Origin: Parasalinivibrio latis
GTDB taxonomy: Bacteria; Pseudomonadota; Gammaproteobacteria; Enterobacterales; Vibrionaceae
Reading direction: 5' to 3'
Assembly (NCBI RefSeq): GCF_036825535.1
Contig: NZ_CP098812.1
Location: 2,294,001 to 2,358,000 of the forward strand
Length of the DNA stretch: 64,000 nucleotides
A model generated the notes under the pieces. It had not been told where the DNA came from, searched no databases, and was given only the letters and a program-made list of their open reading frames with translations. This document shows, piece by piece, positions 43,449-53,128 of this stretch. How positions within the stretch are numbered: position 1 is the first letter of the stretch; each line of letters begins with the position of its first letter. A program made the translations under genes and the position numbers.

Positions 43449-45815
43449 TTATTCCGCAGAGAAGAAACCGTTGTAAAGCATGTACAGGTGAGCCGCACTC
43501 CATGAGAAGTTAGGAGCACCCTGCTGGGCACCGTTCAGAGGGTTGTAGTTCTCACGAATCGGGCCATCAGCAATCAGGCCGTCGGCGTTGGCAAAGAATT
43601 TGTTGGCGATTTGCACAGCTTCTTTCTCGTAGCCATATTTCGCCATTCCACGCACACCGAAGTAGAACTGGTCAACCCATACACGTCCGCGCCAATAGAT
43701 ATCTGGGCCAAATGCCGGGTTGGTCAACGCAGCCGTACCCAGTGGGACGAAGGTGTTGAACTCAGTGTTGTCCAGCATGACATCAACCACAGCATCTGCG
43801 TGTGCCTGGGTTGCAGCACCGTTAAACAGCGGCGACCAGCCCTCTGGGCCCTTCCCACGCTCAACCAGCGGTTTACCGGCACAGCCATTTGCCAGTGGCT
43901 TCTCATCCATACGGATGTCATAGAAGAAACCGGAGGCATCATCAAACATACAGGTGTTGATGTATTCAGCGGTTTGCTCTGCCTTGCCACGGAACATATC
44001 AGCTTCGTCAGCTTTACCGAGGATGTCCGCCATGTCTGCCAGGTATTTGTTGTCGCTGTACCAGTAGCTAGCCTGGTCAACGGACTCCTGCATCAGTGAG
44101 TAACCAATCAGTTGTCCGTTGGCATCACGGTTTTCAGCAAACAGCACTTCCCAATCTTTGCGGGAACCGCCGTTAGCAACATATTTTTCGAGCTGGTCAG
44201 CATCAATGAAGCCAAACACAGCGGCATCATCACGGCCTGATTCCCACGAAGCTGCGGTTTGGGCCGGAATTTCAATGCTGTCGTAATTACCGCTCTTCAG
44301 CAGTGCATTGTACTTGTCGATGCCCGCCAGTTCCTGGCTCTTGCCATTGATAACGGCCGTAAACAGCATCTTGCCATCCGGCGTGTTGTGCGCCTTGTCT
44401 ACGGCTGCACCGTACTCAGGAATACCGTTACCGTTGTGGTCACGGTTACGCAGCCACCAGTTGTGGTAGGCCACCAGTTTTGGATACATTTCTTCAAGCC
44501 AGGCTTTGTCGCCTGTGGTCTTGTAGACTTCCATCACCGCCCATGATGCCAGGCTTGGCTTGGTGTTACGCTCGTTCCAGTTGCCACCGTCACCACCACG
44601 CTCAGGGCTCAGGTTGTAAGCAACCAGGTCTAGGATATAGCCTTCGTCAAACGGGCGGACTGCATCGTCAGCCTGGATCTGGTAAGCAAACATCGCGCGG
44701 ATGTTCTCTTTGGCAATTTCAGGGTTGAAATGTGCCATTGCGTAAGCCTGCTTCCAAGTATCCCAAGGCCAGGTCTGGTTACCAGAGAACCAGCGTGCAG
44801 TAACAGAAGGCGTCACTGAATCGTGCTTCATCACACCGGCAGCGCCGCGCCAGTTACCGGTCAGGGTTTCAATAGCCTTAACCGCAACACGCTCTTGCTC
44901 GTCAGTCGCCGCTTCATTGGTCAATCCCTGCTCCAGATAGGTTTCCCACATCTGTTCAGACTGGCGCTGGTACTTACCTGGGTTTGCCAGGACATCGGCG
45001 ACCTTGGCCTGCTCTGCCGCGTTCTCTTCTGCGGTGAGCACATGGCTGTAAGTGGTGTAGATCGTCGTATCACCGGCAATATCCGCAACCGATTCAAAGC
45101 GCATACCATCAACGGTGGTTTTTGCATCGATCGAACGGTTTACCTGGTATTCGCTGTCGCCGGACGTCAGAAGGGTCCAGGTTGCACGAACCTTGCCGAA
45201 AGTGACCTTCAGGCCGTTGTCTGTAACCTGAATCTGACGGTTATAGTCCGGGTAAGCCTGCTCAACCGTTTTGTTGTCTTTATTGGCACCTTCAACTGCA
45301 TGGTGCGATTCCATCAACTCACCATCCCACTTCAGGGTCAGTGCAGATGCTGATTCAATGCGGGTTTCCAGCAAAGAAGTGCGGTTAGTTGCAAAGCGCA
45401 TGGTCATCTCGACAGTGACATCGTCAGAAGTCAGCTTTTGAACCAATGCGCCCGGAATACTGTAGGCTTCCATGCTGAAATCAAGCTTTTTGCCATCCTT
45501 GTACACGCTCAGGCGGTCAAAGTTATTGGCCATAAAGTTGATGTATTCTTCTGTCAGCAGTGCAGGGCCAGGGAAGCCACCCATGCCGTTTTTATCTGCT
45601 GGAAGCAGGTGACCATGCCACGCACCCATGTCGAAGAAAGGCGTGTATTTCTGGTGGTCGTATTTGTCGTAATCGCGCATAAACTGCGGCGCACCGGTAC
45701 GGTCGATTACGTTACGGAATTCTGTTGCGCGAAGGCTGTCATCCTGAGAGGTGGCACAGCCGGAAAGCATGGCGGTCGCAACCGCCATGGCACATAGTGT
45801 TTTCTTCATCATCAT
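43449..45815 (-). CDS. ygjK: GH63 alpha-glucosidase YgjK, predicted lipoprotein
   Basis: A 788-residue glycoside hydrolase very similar to E. coli YgjK along its length. Shared stretches include FFDMGAWHGHLLP, GGFPGPALLTEEYINFMA, GNQTWPWDTWKQAYAMAHFNPEIAKEN, SWESGRDDAAVFGF and YWRGRVWVDQFYFG. YgjK hydrolyses alpha-glucosidic oligosaccharides such as nigerose-type and kojibiose-type sugars. The catalytic acid/base lie in the SGRDD and GPIRENYNP regions. Unlike E. coli YgjK, which has a plain signal peptide, this protein has a lipobox (MLSGCATSQ, Cys 20), so it should be membrane-anchored. It is downstream of an OmpG-like porin in the same orientation (17-nt gap), forming an uptake and hydrolysis pair. 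Confidence 0.92.
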   Translation of the reverse strand: MMMKKTLCAMAVATAMLSGCATSQDDSLRATEFRNVIDRTGAPQFMRDYDKYDHQKYTPFFDMGAWHGHLLPADKNGMGGFPGPALLTEEYINFMANNFDRLSVYKDGKKLDFSMEAYSIPGALVQKLTSDDVTVEMTMRFATNRTSLLETRIESASALTLKWDGELMESHHAVEGANKDNKTVEQAYPDYNRQIQVTDNGLKVTFGKVRATWTLLTSGDSEYQVNRSIDAKTTVDGMRFESVADIAGDTTIYTTYSHVLTAEENAAEQAKVADVLANPGKYQRQSEQMWETYLEQGLTNEAATDEQERVAVKAIETLTGNWRGAAGVMKHDSVTPSVTARWFSGNQTWPWDTWKQAYAMAHFNPEIAKENIRAMFAYQIQADDAVRPFDEGYILDLVAYNLSPERGGDGGNWNERNTKPSLASWAVMEVYKTTGDKAWLEEMYPKLVAYHNWWLRNRDHNGNGIPEYGAAVDKAHNTPDGKMLFTAVINGKSQELAGIDKYNALLKSGNYDSIEIPAQTAASWESGRDDAAVFGFIDADQLEKYVANGGSRKDWEVLFAENRDANGQLIGYSLMQESVDQASYWYSDNKYLADMADILGKADEADMFRGKAEQTAEYINTCMFDDASGFFYDIRMDEKPLANGCAGKPLVERGKGPEGWSPLFNGAATQAHADAVVDVMLDNTEFNTFVPLGTAALTNPAFGPDIYWRGRVWVDQFYFGVRGMAKYGYEKEAVQIANKFFANADGLIADGPIRENYNPLNGAQQGAPNFSWSAAHLYMLYNGFFSAE

Positions 45816-45832
45816 TACAGGAACCTGATTGA

Positions 45833-46801
45833 TTAGAAGTAGAAGAACTGCTTAACGAATACCTTGTTCTCACCGTCTTTTGGCAGGTAGGTATCGACTG
45901 CAAACGCATACTGCTCGTTTGCACCGAAGGCGTACCACATACCGGCGTTAACGAACTGCACATCACTGCCCTTCTCGCGGTCAGCATAGTTATAACCGGC
46001 TGACAGGTACAGGCCCTCAGAAGGCTCGAACATGCCGTTCAGTACAAAACCGTTCTCTTCGCCGTAGCTGCCCTTGTCAGTGTCGTGCCATGCACGGAAA
46101 CCGATGTGGTCGAAGAAGTTAGCACCCACCATCATGATGTTGCCTTCACCATCAGTCACTTCAGCACCAGCCATTACCTTGATGCCTTCCATGCGGTACT
46201 CAACATAACCGTTGGCTACTGCTGCTTTCTCAAACTTGTCACCGTAATGGTCGTATTTACCGAAATCGAACAGTTGGTCATCAGAGTTGTAAGAAGACTC
46301 TGGTGCAATAGAGATGCCGTAGCGGAAATCGCCTTCAACGTCTTTCAGCTTAAGACCTACGGAGATATCACCGGCTTCAGAAGGGGTCAGGCCGTACTCA
46401 ACAGTAAAGTCTGAGTAACCGTCCATTTCATCCAGAGCGGAATCCATACGGCCAAACGTCAGTTCTTTGCCGCCTTCGAATTTGTAACCTACGTATACAC
46501 GGTTAAAACCACCTTCCCAGCCACGAACACCGTGACCCGGTACCCAGGTTTCACCTGTTTTTTCTACTGCCGGAACCGTCCAGCCTTCCAGGTATGCCAG
46601 ACCAAACCAGTTACCCTTTTCAAATGCCAGGGCCAGATCCATGTAAGAACCATCCAGGTACTTACCCTTGTCATCACCTTCCAGGTAAACTTCGCCACCC
46701 AGGCCCAGTTCACCATAAAAATCCCAGTTGAACTCTTCGTTTGCAGTCGCACCAAACGAAACCACAGAAGCAATAACAGCGCTTAAAATTGTCTTTTTCA
46801 T
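45833..46801 (-). CDS. OmpG-like outer-membrane porin
   Basis: A 322-residue protein with a Sec signal peptide (MKKTILSAVIASVVSFGATA, cleavage before NEE). A predicted barrel of about 14 strands ends in FFYF. Features fit monomeric OmpG-type oligosaccharide porins: NWDFYGELGLGGE, LAFEKGNWFGLAYLEGW, FNRVYVGYKF, ELTFGRMDSALDEMDGYSDF. The start at 46801 is used because the signal peptide begins there; the frame is open 117 nt upstream. It is cotranscribed with the ygjK-like gene, suggesting entry of glucose oligosaccharides. A CRP-like site lies about 100 bp upstream. Confidence 0.85.
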   Translation of the reverse strand: MKKTILSAVIASVVSFGATANEEFNWDFYGELGLGGEVYLEGDDKGKYLDGSYMDLALAFEKGNWFGLAYLEGWTVPAVEKTGETWVPGHGVRGWEGGFNRVYVGYKFEGGKELTFGRMDSALDEMDGYSDFTVEYGLTPSEAGDISVGLKLKDVEGDFRYGISIAPESSYNSDDQLFDFGKYDHYGDKFEKAAVANGYVEYRMEGIKVMAGAEVTDGEGNIMMVGANFFDHIGFRAWHDTDKGSYGEENGFVLNGMFEPSEGLYLSAGYNYADREKGSDVQFVNAGMWYAFGANEQYAFAVDTYLPKDGENKVFVKQFFYF

Positions 46802-47240
46802 ATTCTTTCTACTTATGGTTATTAATACCCCGATCCCGGCCATACCGGGCGCATTGATAATGCCGTCGCAAAAAATAAATTTGGAGATATGAAAAATACG
46901 AAATGTGATTTTGTTCAACGTATGGGTTCGCGTGAAATGATTACTGCACAGAAGCTCACATTAATACCGTGCCAGAACATATTTTTTTAAAATTAAAATT
47001 GAACAATTGATAATTAAATCCAACAAAAACAGCACAATGCAGTTCAAATTTCCATCAAACACGCTGTATTGATTAATTGTCTGCTTGGATAGTTATTTGG
47101 ATATATTTTACTGGTGATTTATTGATTGGATTATTTATATTCCGCGCAAATATATCGAGGGGGTTATTTTTGTTTGAAGAAAGAATGATATCAAAGAAAT
47201 TCAAACATGATATTTACCCAGCGAATAATACATAAAAAAA
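46802..47240. other. AT-rich divergent spacer upstream of the porin gene
   Basis: Over 400 bp, rich in A+T, between the porin gene start and the topA terminator. Apart from the CRP-like site, no gene or structured RNA was recognised. Confidence 0.4.
46901..46922. promoter_or_regulatory. CRP-like site upstream of the porin-ygjK operon
   Basis: AAATGTGA-N6-TCAACGTA: the left half is perfect, the right half matches three of five core bases. It lies about 100 bp before the porin start. Catabolite control of an oligosaccharide operon would fit; inference only. Confidence 0.4.
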
Positions 47241-47241
47241 A

Positions 47242-47258
47242 ACCGGCTACTGCCGGCT
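47242..47258. terminator. Rho-independent terminator after topA
   Basis: CCGGC / GCCGG stem with a 4-nt loop, flanked by long A and T runs; on the minus strand eight or more T follow. Confidence 0.82.
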
Positions 47259-47281
47259 TTTTTCAAAAATAAAATCTGACG

Positions 47282-49900
47282 TTATTTTTTGCGCTTGTCG
47301 GTGATTTCCCACTTGCCGTCAATGAAGAGAGCCGTCCAACCCGATGGCTTGCCATCGTTTTCGGTGCGGACATAGTTCTCTTTGCTCTTACGGCTGAAGC
47401 GTACCACTGCCTTACGACCATCCGGGTCTTCAACCGGTGCATCGGCAAGGAACTGGTACTTCGCAGGCAAGCGCTCTTTGAAGCGAGCCAGTTCTTCTAC
47501 CAACGGCGCACGGGTCTCACGTGAGCGCGGGAAGTTACTGGCTGCCAGGAACAGGCCGGAAGCGCCGTCACGCAGCACGAAGTAAGCGTCTGAGTTCTCG
47601 CAAGGCAGTTCTGGGAAATGAACCGGATCTTCCTTTGGTGGCGCAACTTCGCCATTTTTCAGGATCTTGCGGGTATTCTTACACTCTTCGTTGGTACAAC
47701 CCATGTACTTACCGAAACGGCCGTCTTTCAGCACCATGTCAGAGCCACACTTATCACATTCGATAACCGGGCCATCGTAACCCTTAAGCTGGAACTGGCC
47801 TTTTTCTACGATGTAACCGTTACAGCTTGGGTTGTTACCACAGATGTGGATCTTGCGTTCCTTGTCGATCAGGTACGCATCCATCGCTGTTTCGCAAACC
47901 GGGCAACGTTTCTTGGCACGCAGCGCAGCGGTTTCAACATCTTCCTCGAGAACGTTAATAATACCTTCATCATCCATCAGGTTGATGGTGGTCTTACAAC
48001 GCTCTTTAGGAGGCAGGGCATAGCCTGAACAGCCCAGGAATACGCCGGTGGATGCTGTACGGATACCCATCTTGCGGCCACAGGTCGGACAGTCGATATC
48101 GGTCAGGACAATCTTGTTCGGCTCCATACCGCCGTCAACTTCATCCTGCTCCGCTTTGCCCAGCTCACCGGAGAAATCGGTAAAGAAGTCATCCAATACA
48201 CGCTTCCAGTCTTTTTCACCGACGGCGATATCATCGAGCTTCTCTTCCATACGGGCAGTGAAGTCGTAGTTCATCAGGTCAGCAAAACTGTGGGTCAGGC
48301 GATCGGTAACAATCTCACCCATCTTCTCTGCATAGAAGCGGCGGCTTTCAACGCGCACATAACCACGATCCTGAATGGTCGAGATAATGGCAGCATATGT
48401 AGAAGGACGGCCGATACCACGCTTCTCAAGCTCTTTAACCAGTGCTGCTTCGGTATAACGCGCAGGCGGCTTGGTGAAGTGCTGCTGAGGATCGACTTTA
48501 ACCAGAGACAGTTGCTCGCCCACAGCCACACTTGGCAGGGTCACATCTTCGTTTTTGCCGGATGGGCGCTGTACGCGTGTCCAACCGTCAAAACGCAGGG
48601 TGCGGCCTTTAGCTTTCAGGGTAAATTCGCCTGCTTCCACAGTCAGGGTGCTGGAGTCATATTTCGCAGGCACCATCTGGCAGGAAACAAACTGGCGCCA
48701 GATCAGGTCATACAGGCGGTGCGCGTCAGGCTCCATGCCTTCCAGGGTATCAGCCTGGACATTGACATCAGATGGACGAATCGCTTCGTGCGCTTCCTGT
48801 GCGTTGCCGCGTGAACCGTAAGCAATGGCAGCATCCGGCAGGTAATTCTTGCCGTAGTTACCTTCGATATAGCCACGAGCCGCTTCAACCGCTTCCTTAC
48901 TCAGGTTGGTTGAGTCGGTACGCATATAGGTGATGTAACCCGCTTCGTACAGACGCTGGGCCAGCATCATCGTCTTCTTAACGCCATAGCCCAGACGGGT
49001 ACTCGCCGCCTGTTGCAGGGTAGACGTAATATATGGTGCAGAAGGCTTGCTGGTTGTCGGGCGGTCTTCACGATCTTTAACCGTGTAAGCTGCTTTCTCC
49101 AGTAAAGATGCAGCAGCCATCGCCTGGGTTTCATTAACCGGCTTAAACGCAGTACCTGACTGGTGGGTGACCATCAGTCGGAGTGCTTCACCTGCAGCGC
49201 TGGCAGTATCAGAGTGGATATCCCAGTATTCCTGCGGAATAAACGCTTTGATTTCATGTTCGCGCTCAACCAGCAAACGTACAGCAACAGACTGTACACG
49301 GCCAGCTGACAAACCACGGGCGACTTTCTTCCAAAGAAGAGGCGAAACCATGAAGCCAACAACACGGTCCAGAAAACGGCGTGCCTGCTGTGCATTTACG
49401 CGATCCTGGTTCAGTTCACCCGGTGCTTCAAACGCTTGCTTGATAGCGTTTTTGGTAATTTCGTTAAATACGACACGCTTATAACGGCTGTCGTCACCGC
49501 CGATGATTTCCCGCAGGTGCCACGCAATGGCTTCCCCTTCGCGGTCAAGGTCCGTTGCGAGATAGACGGTGTCAGCTTTTTCAGCCAGGGTTTTGAGTTC
49601 AGAAACGACCTTCTCTTTACCCGGCAGAACTTCGTATTTGGCTTTCCATCCTTTATAAGGATCCACACCCATCTTGTTGATCAGCGCGTTTCGTTCTTTT
49701 TCTTGCTTGATACGCTGCTTTTCTTCAGGAGAGAGTCCTTTAGTCGAGACTGGGGTAGCTTTTTTACCGCCGGTAGATGCACCGGTTGGCAGGTCGCGCA
49801 CATGACCCACGCTGGACTTAACGATGAAGTCCTTGCCCAGGTACTTGTTAATGGTTTTTGCTTTCGCGGGAGACTCCACGATAACGAGAGATTTACCCAT
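47282..49900 (-). CDS. topA: DNA topoisomerase I
   Basis: An 872-residue type IA topoisomerase that relaxes negative supercoils. The TOPRIM domain starts MGKSLVIVESPAKAKTINKYLG with TDLDREGEAIAW (about 116-127). The active-site tyrosine is Y325 in YITYMRTDSTNLS. Three C-terminal four-cysteine zinc domains are visible (CPTCGRKMG, CPVCETAMD, CDKCGSDMV), plus basic C-terminal domains ending in KWEITDKRKK. Length and layout match E. coli TopA (865). Confidence 0.97.
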   Translation of the reverse strand: MGKSLVIVESPAKAKTINKYLGKDFIVKSSVGHVRDLPTGASTGGKKATPVSTKGLSPEEKQRIKQEKERNALINKMGVDPYKGWKAKYEVLPGKEKVVSELKTLAEKADTVYLATDLDREGEAIAWHLREIIGGDDSRYKRVVFNEITKNAIKQAFEAPGELNQDRVNAQQARRFLDRVVGFMVSPLLWKKVARGLSAGRVQSVAVRLLVEREHEIKAFIPQEYWDIHSDTASAAGEALRLMVTHQSGTAFKPVNETQAMAAASLLEKAAYTVKDREDRPTTSKPSAPYITSTLQQAASTRLGYGVKKTMMLAQRLYEAGYITYMRTDSTNLSKEAVEAARGYIEGNYGKNYLPDAAIAYGSRGNAQEAHEAIRPSDVNVQADTLEGMEPDAHRLYDLIWRQFVSCQMVPAKYDSSTLTVEAGEFTLKAKGRTLRFDGWTRVQRPSGKNEDVTLPSVAVGEQLSLVKVDPQQHFTKPPARYTEAALVKELEKRGIGRPSTYAAIISTIQDRGYVRVESRRFYAEKMGEIVTDRLTHSFADLMNYDFTARMEEKLDDIAVGEKDWKRVLDDFFTDFSGELGKAEQDEVDGGMEPNKIVLTDIDCPTCGRKMGIRTASTGVFLGCSGYALPPKERCKTTINLMDDEGIINVLEEDVETAALRAKKRCPVCETAMDAYLIDKERKIHICGNNPSCNGYIVEKGQFQLKGYDGPVIECDKCGSDMVLKDGRFGKYMGCTNEECKNTRKILKNGEVAPPKEDPVHFPELPCENSDAYFVLRDGASGLFLAASNFPRSRETRAPLVEELARFKERLPAKYQFLADAPVEDPDGRKAVVRFSRKSKENYVRTENDGKPSGWTALFIDGKWEITDKRKK

Positions 49901-50514
49901 AGTGACTCAATTACACCCTCGTGCTCTTAATCATTCATTATTTTTGACCATACCCACTGTCAGCAGGGATGCATCGCTTTTTTACAATATTGTGTGACTG
50001 AGCCTTAATATCAACCCGTATGTTGTTTTCGTTTGCGGCGGCAACATCACCCACCCAGCGTCAACCTTTTACAAACAACACGTTAATGCAGTAATACCGA
50101 TTCTCTTGTCACACAGGACTTCCAGTGGTTGTGCGGGCTAATCATTACCATTGCTTTCACAACCTGCGCCAGAATTCGACACGTTTTTTTGTGTCCTGTC
50201 ACAATTTCCAGCCAAATTCACCGCCAAGTGTACAGATTCACTTCAAAAAGAGGATTGCATAGAAAGATTGCATTGGTGCATAAAAATGCGCCGTGAAACC
50301 ATATTCAATCTAAACCAAATCAGACGTACAAAGTCACATTGCTGTCGGCAAAACTGTGGCAAACCATAATACAGTGGCGGACACAATACCAGCCTCCATG
50401 TAATAAAGGAGGATGTTTTGACCACAATCCACTCAACTTAACCTCCGGAATTATGGATGCCCTGCCACATTTGGCGTACTATCCACGCCATCCGTTTCCA
50501 AAGACGCTACGACT
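49901..50514. other. Divergent region between topA and yciN
   Basis: About 610 bp holding the divergent promoters. At 50408-50441 a perfect GGAGG precedes TTG, opening a seven-codon frame (TTG ACC ACA ATC CAC TCA ACT then stop). A CCTCC just after it (50442-50446) can pair with the GGAGG. This could be a leader peptide or chance. No other gene or RNA was recognised. Confidence 0.35.
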
Positions 50515-50763
50515 ATGAGTCAAAAAAAGCCCATTTCAAAGTTTGATCTCCTTCTGATCGCCAACCAGCTTATCCGTGACCACGATGCATATATTGAGGG
50601 CATGCAAGCTGATGATGTATCGGAAAGAGACGGGGTATTGGTCTTCAAAGGGGAATACTTCCTTGATGACAACGGCCTGCCGACGTTGAATACCACCCAG
50701 GCATTCAATATGTTCAAGTTCCTGGCTCACAAGCTTTCACCGGAATTTACATTGGCCGATTGA
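50515..50763 (+). CDS. yciN: YciN family protein (DUF2498)
   Basis: An 82-residue protein clearly resembling E. coli YciN: LLLIANQLIRDHDAYIEGM, then RDGVLVFKGEYFLDDNGLPT and FNMFKFLAHKLS. Function is not established. It lies next to topA, as in E. coli, but divergently with a long gap. Confidence 0.9.
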   Translation: MSQKKPISKFDLLLIANQLIRDHDAYIEGMQADDVSERDGVLVFKGEYFLDDNGLPTLNTTQAFNMFKFLAHKLSPEFTLAD

Positions 50764-50942
50764 TACCCATGGCTCCGGCTCAGGCCGGAGCTTTATGCTA
50801 GCCCTACCCCCTTCTGTAGCATTTTCTTACCATTATTGACAAGGTCATCACTTAACTTATCGTCAGACTCTTTTATCCTTAGCGCGCGATTCTGCAAAGC
50901 ATTCAGGCCATCGCATCCCACTTGCAGATAAAAGGTATATAA

Positions 50943-52355
50943 ATGACAAAACTGACCAAACTCGCTTCAGCACTGGCTGTCGCTTGCGGTATTTCCCTCT
51001 CCGGAAGTGCGATTGCAGTCCAACAAGCAGACCTGATGATCACTAACGGTACCGTGTTGACGATGAACCCGGGCCGTGAAGTCATTGAAAACGGGACTGT
51101 AGTCGTAAAAGACAACAAAATTGTTGCTGTTGGCGACGCTGCCCTTGCCAGAAATTATGAAGTAGGGAAAACGCTGGATGTGGACGGTGATATCGTCATG
51201 CCCGGCCTCATCAATACCCATACCCACGTGTCCATGACGGTATTCCGTTCTCTGGCCGATGACGTCCCGGATCGCCTCCACCGCTATATCTTCCCGTTGG
51301 AAAATGCACTGGTATCGCGGGATATGGTGCGAATTGGTGCCAACCTTGGCAACGTAGAAATGCTGAAAGGCGGCGTAACCACCTACGCAGACATGTACTA
51401 CTTTGAAGATGAAGTTGCTAAGACTGTAGATAAAATCGGTATGCGTGCGGTACTCGGTGAAACTGTTATCAAGTACCCGGTTGCGGATGCGAAAAATGCG
51501 GATGAAGGCATCACCTATGCGCTGAACTTCATCGAAGAGTACAAAGACCATCCTCGCATCACACCGGCTTTCGCACCCCATGGACCTTACACAAACACCA
51601 CCGAAACACTGCAGAAGATTTCAGAGCTGTCATTGAAACTGGATGTGCCCGTACTCATGCACCTTGCAGAATCCCACCGTGAGCAAGAAGTAATAGCTGA
51701 ACGCTCCGGTGGAAAAAGCCCGGTTCAGTACATGCATGACATTGGCGCACTAAACCGGAACTTGGTTGGTGCCCACATGATCCTTGTTGATGACAAGGAT
51801 ATCGAACTGGTCAAAGAGAGTGATATGGGTGTTGCCCACAATATGAGTGCCAACATCAAATCAGCCAAAGGCGTCTCCCCTGCCCTCAAAATGTATGACG
51901 AAGGTGTACGCATCGGTCTTGGCACTGATGGGCCAATGTCCGGAAATACCCTTAGCACCATTGACGAGTTTGGCCAGGTAGCGAAAGTCCATAAACTGGT
52001 CAACCAGGACCGTGCAGCCATGCCTCCTTACAAGGTCATCGACATGGCGACCATAGGTGCAGCCCGAGCCCTGCATATGGAAGACAAAATCGGTTCCCTG
52101 GAGCCGGGCAAGCTGGCAGATATCATTGTGGTAGACACCAAGGCCCCTAACATGGTGCCGGTATACAACCCCTACTCCGCGCTGGTTTATTCAGCTTATG
52201 CCACCAATGTCCGTCACAGCGTTGTTGATGGCGAAGTACTGATGGAAAACAGGAACATACTGACGGTGGATGAAAATGTCATTAGGAAAGAAGCCATTAA
52301 TTTCACAGAAATTGTTCGTGAGACGTTGAAAGAAAAAGGCGAAATCGTCCAGTAA
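50943..52355 (+). CDS. Exported amidohydrolase (TRZ/ATZ, SAH/MTA deaminase-like)
   Basis: A 470-residue metal-dependent hydrolase with a Sec signal peptide (LASALAVACGISLSGSAIA, cleavage probably before VQQ). The barrel carries the metal-site motifs NTHTHVSM (HxH, about 91), HLAESHREQE (about 240), GAHMI and GTDGPMSGN (about 322), typical of deaminases for purine-like or triazine substrates. Most family members are cytosolic; a periplasmic location suggests scavenging or detoxification outside the membrane. It is monocistronic with its own terminator, inserted between yciN and the sohB/yciK part of a block that is contiguous in E. coli. Substrate unknown. Confidence 0.82.
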   Translation: MTKLTKLASALAVACGISLSGSAIAVQQADLMITNGTVLTMNPGREVIENGTVVVKDNKIVAVGDAALARNYEVGKTLDVDGDIVMPGLINTHTHVSMTVFRSLADDVPDRLHRYIFPLENALVSRDMVRIGANLGNVEMLKGGVTTYADMYYFEDEVAKTVDKIGMRAVLGETVIKYPVADAKNADEGITYALNFIEEYKDHPRITPAFAPHGPYTNTTETLQKISELSLKLDVPVLMHLAESHREQEVIAERSGGKSPVQYMHDIGALNRNLVGAHMILVDDKDIELVKESDMGVAHNMSANIKSAKGVSPALKMYDEGVRIGLGTDGPMSGNTLSTIDEFGQVAKVHKLVNQDRAAMPPYKVIDMATIGAARALHMEDKIGSLEPGKLADIIVVDTKAPNMVPVYNPYSALVYSAYATNVRHSVVDGEVLMENRNILTVDENVIRKEAINFTEIVRETLKEKGEIVQ

Positions 52356-52372
52356 GCACCTCATGTACTTAA

Positions 52373-52400
52373 AAAATGCTGCTGTCAGAGGCAGCATTTT
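52373..52400 (+). terminator. Rho-independent terminator after the amidohydrolase gene
   Basis: AAAATGCTGC / GCAGCATTTT stem with an 8-nt loop and a six-T run. Confidence 0.87.
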
Positions 52401-52427
52401 TTCGTTCAGCAGAACAGGTTATCCTGC

Positions 52428-52600
52428 TTATACCAATTGGATTAATTTATACGTCCGACGTAGCGGAGGTAAAACTATTCAGTTCAGAACGCGACGTTAG
52501 AATTTTGAGATACCACAGTAACTAACATTAAAAAGAATAACGCGGAAATGAATAATTCCCACCAGCCGGAACAATAAAAGAATGAGTCCGATTGGTATAA
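52428..52600. repeat. MITE-like non-coding element with terminal inverted repeats
   Basis: 173 bp bounded by inverted repeats: TTATACCAATTGGATTAAT at the left and, inverted at the right, TTATACCAATCGGACTCAT (16 of 19 identical). No coding frame. The layout fits a miniature inverted-repeat element. A direct repeat TTATCC occurs outside each end but is not exactly at the boundary. A 15-bp piece of the left end also occurs at 15965-15979. Confidence 0.6.
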
Positions 52601-53128
52601 ATTATCCGCCCTTTGTTTATTCCACCCCCACCTAATAAAAAATCGCTCAAACATATTATACTTAGTGAATATAAGAACAGCATTGACGAGCCATTAGTTG
52701 TAATTATTTGTAAATTGTGACACATGACCAGCTTAAACATTATCTTTAATTATCATAATATTATGAATCACTTAGTTATATGCGCTTAATTGTATTAATG
52801 ATTTTATCTTTCTGATATTAATGAATTAAATGCCTAAGGGTTGATAAATTATTAATATTTACTTTTTATTTCATGTCAGTGTAATTTGTATTTCGAACCA
52901 TTTTTAACAACAAGAACATTTATTAAATATGACTTATTGCCTGATTTTCAGGCTACAACAATGAAAATACAGTCAACAAGACTTTTATTATCTGGAAAAT
53001 CATGAATTTTCGGTAGTGCATGACCAGTTTTAATTACGACGTTTTTATTATGTGTGTAGATGAGTTTAACCCCGAGGTTAATAGCTTAGGGGAACTGAAA
53101 TCCATAATATTTCAAGGAAGTAACTGTC
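52601..53128. other. AT-rich region upstream of the beta-helix gene
   Basis: About 530 bp, strongly AT-rich, with no supported gene; a 70-codon minus-strand frame here looks like chance. It probably contains the promoter of the secreted protein gene and a long leader. Confidence 0.4.
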
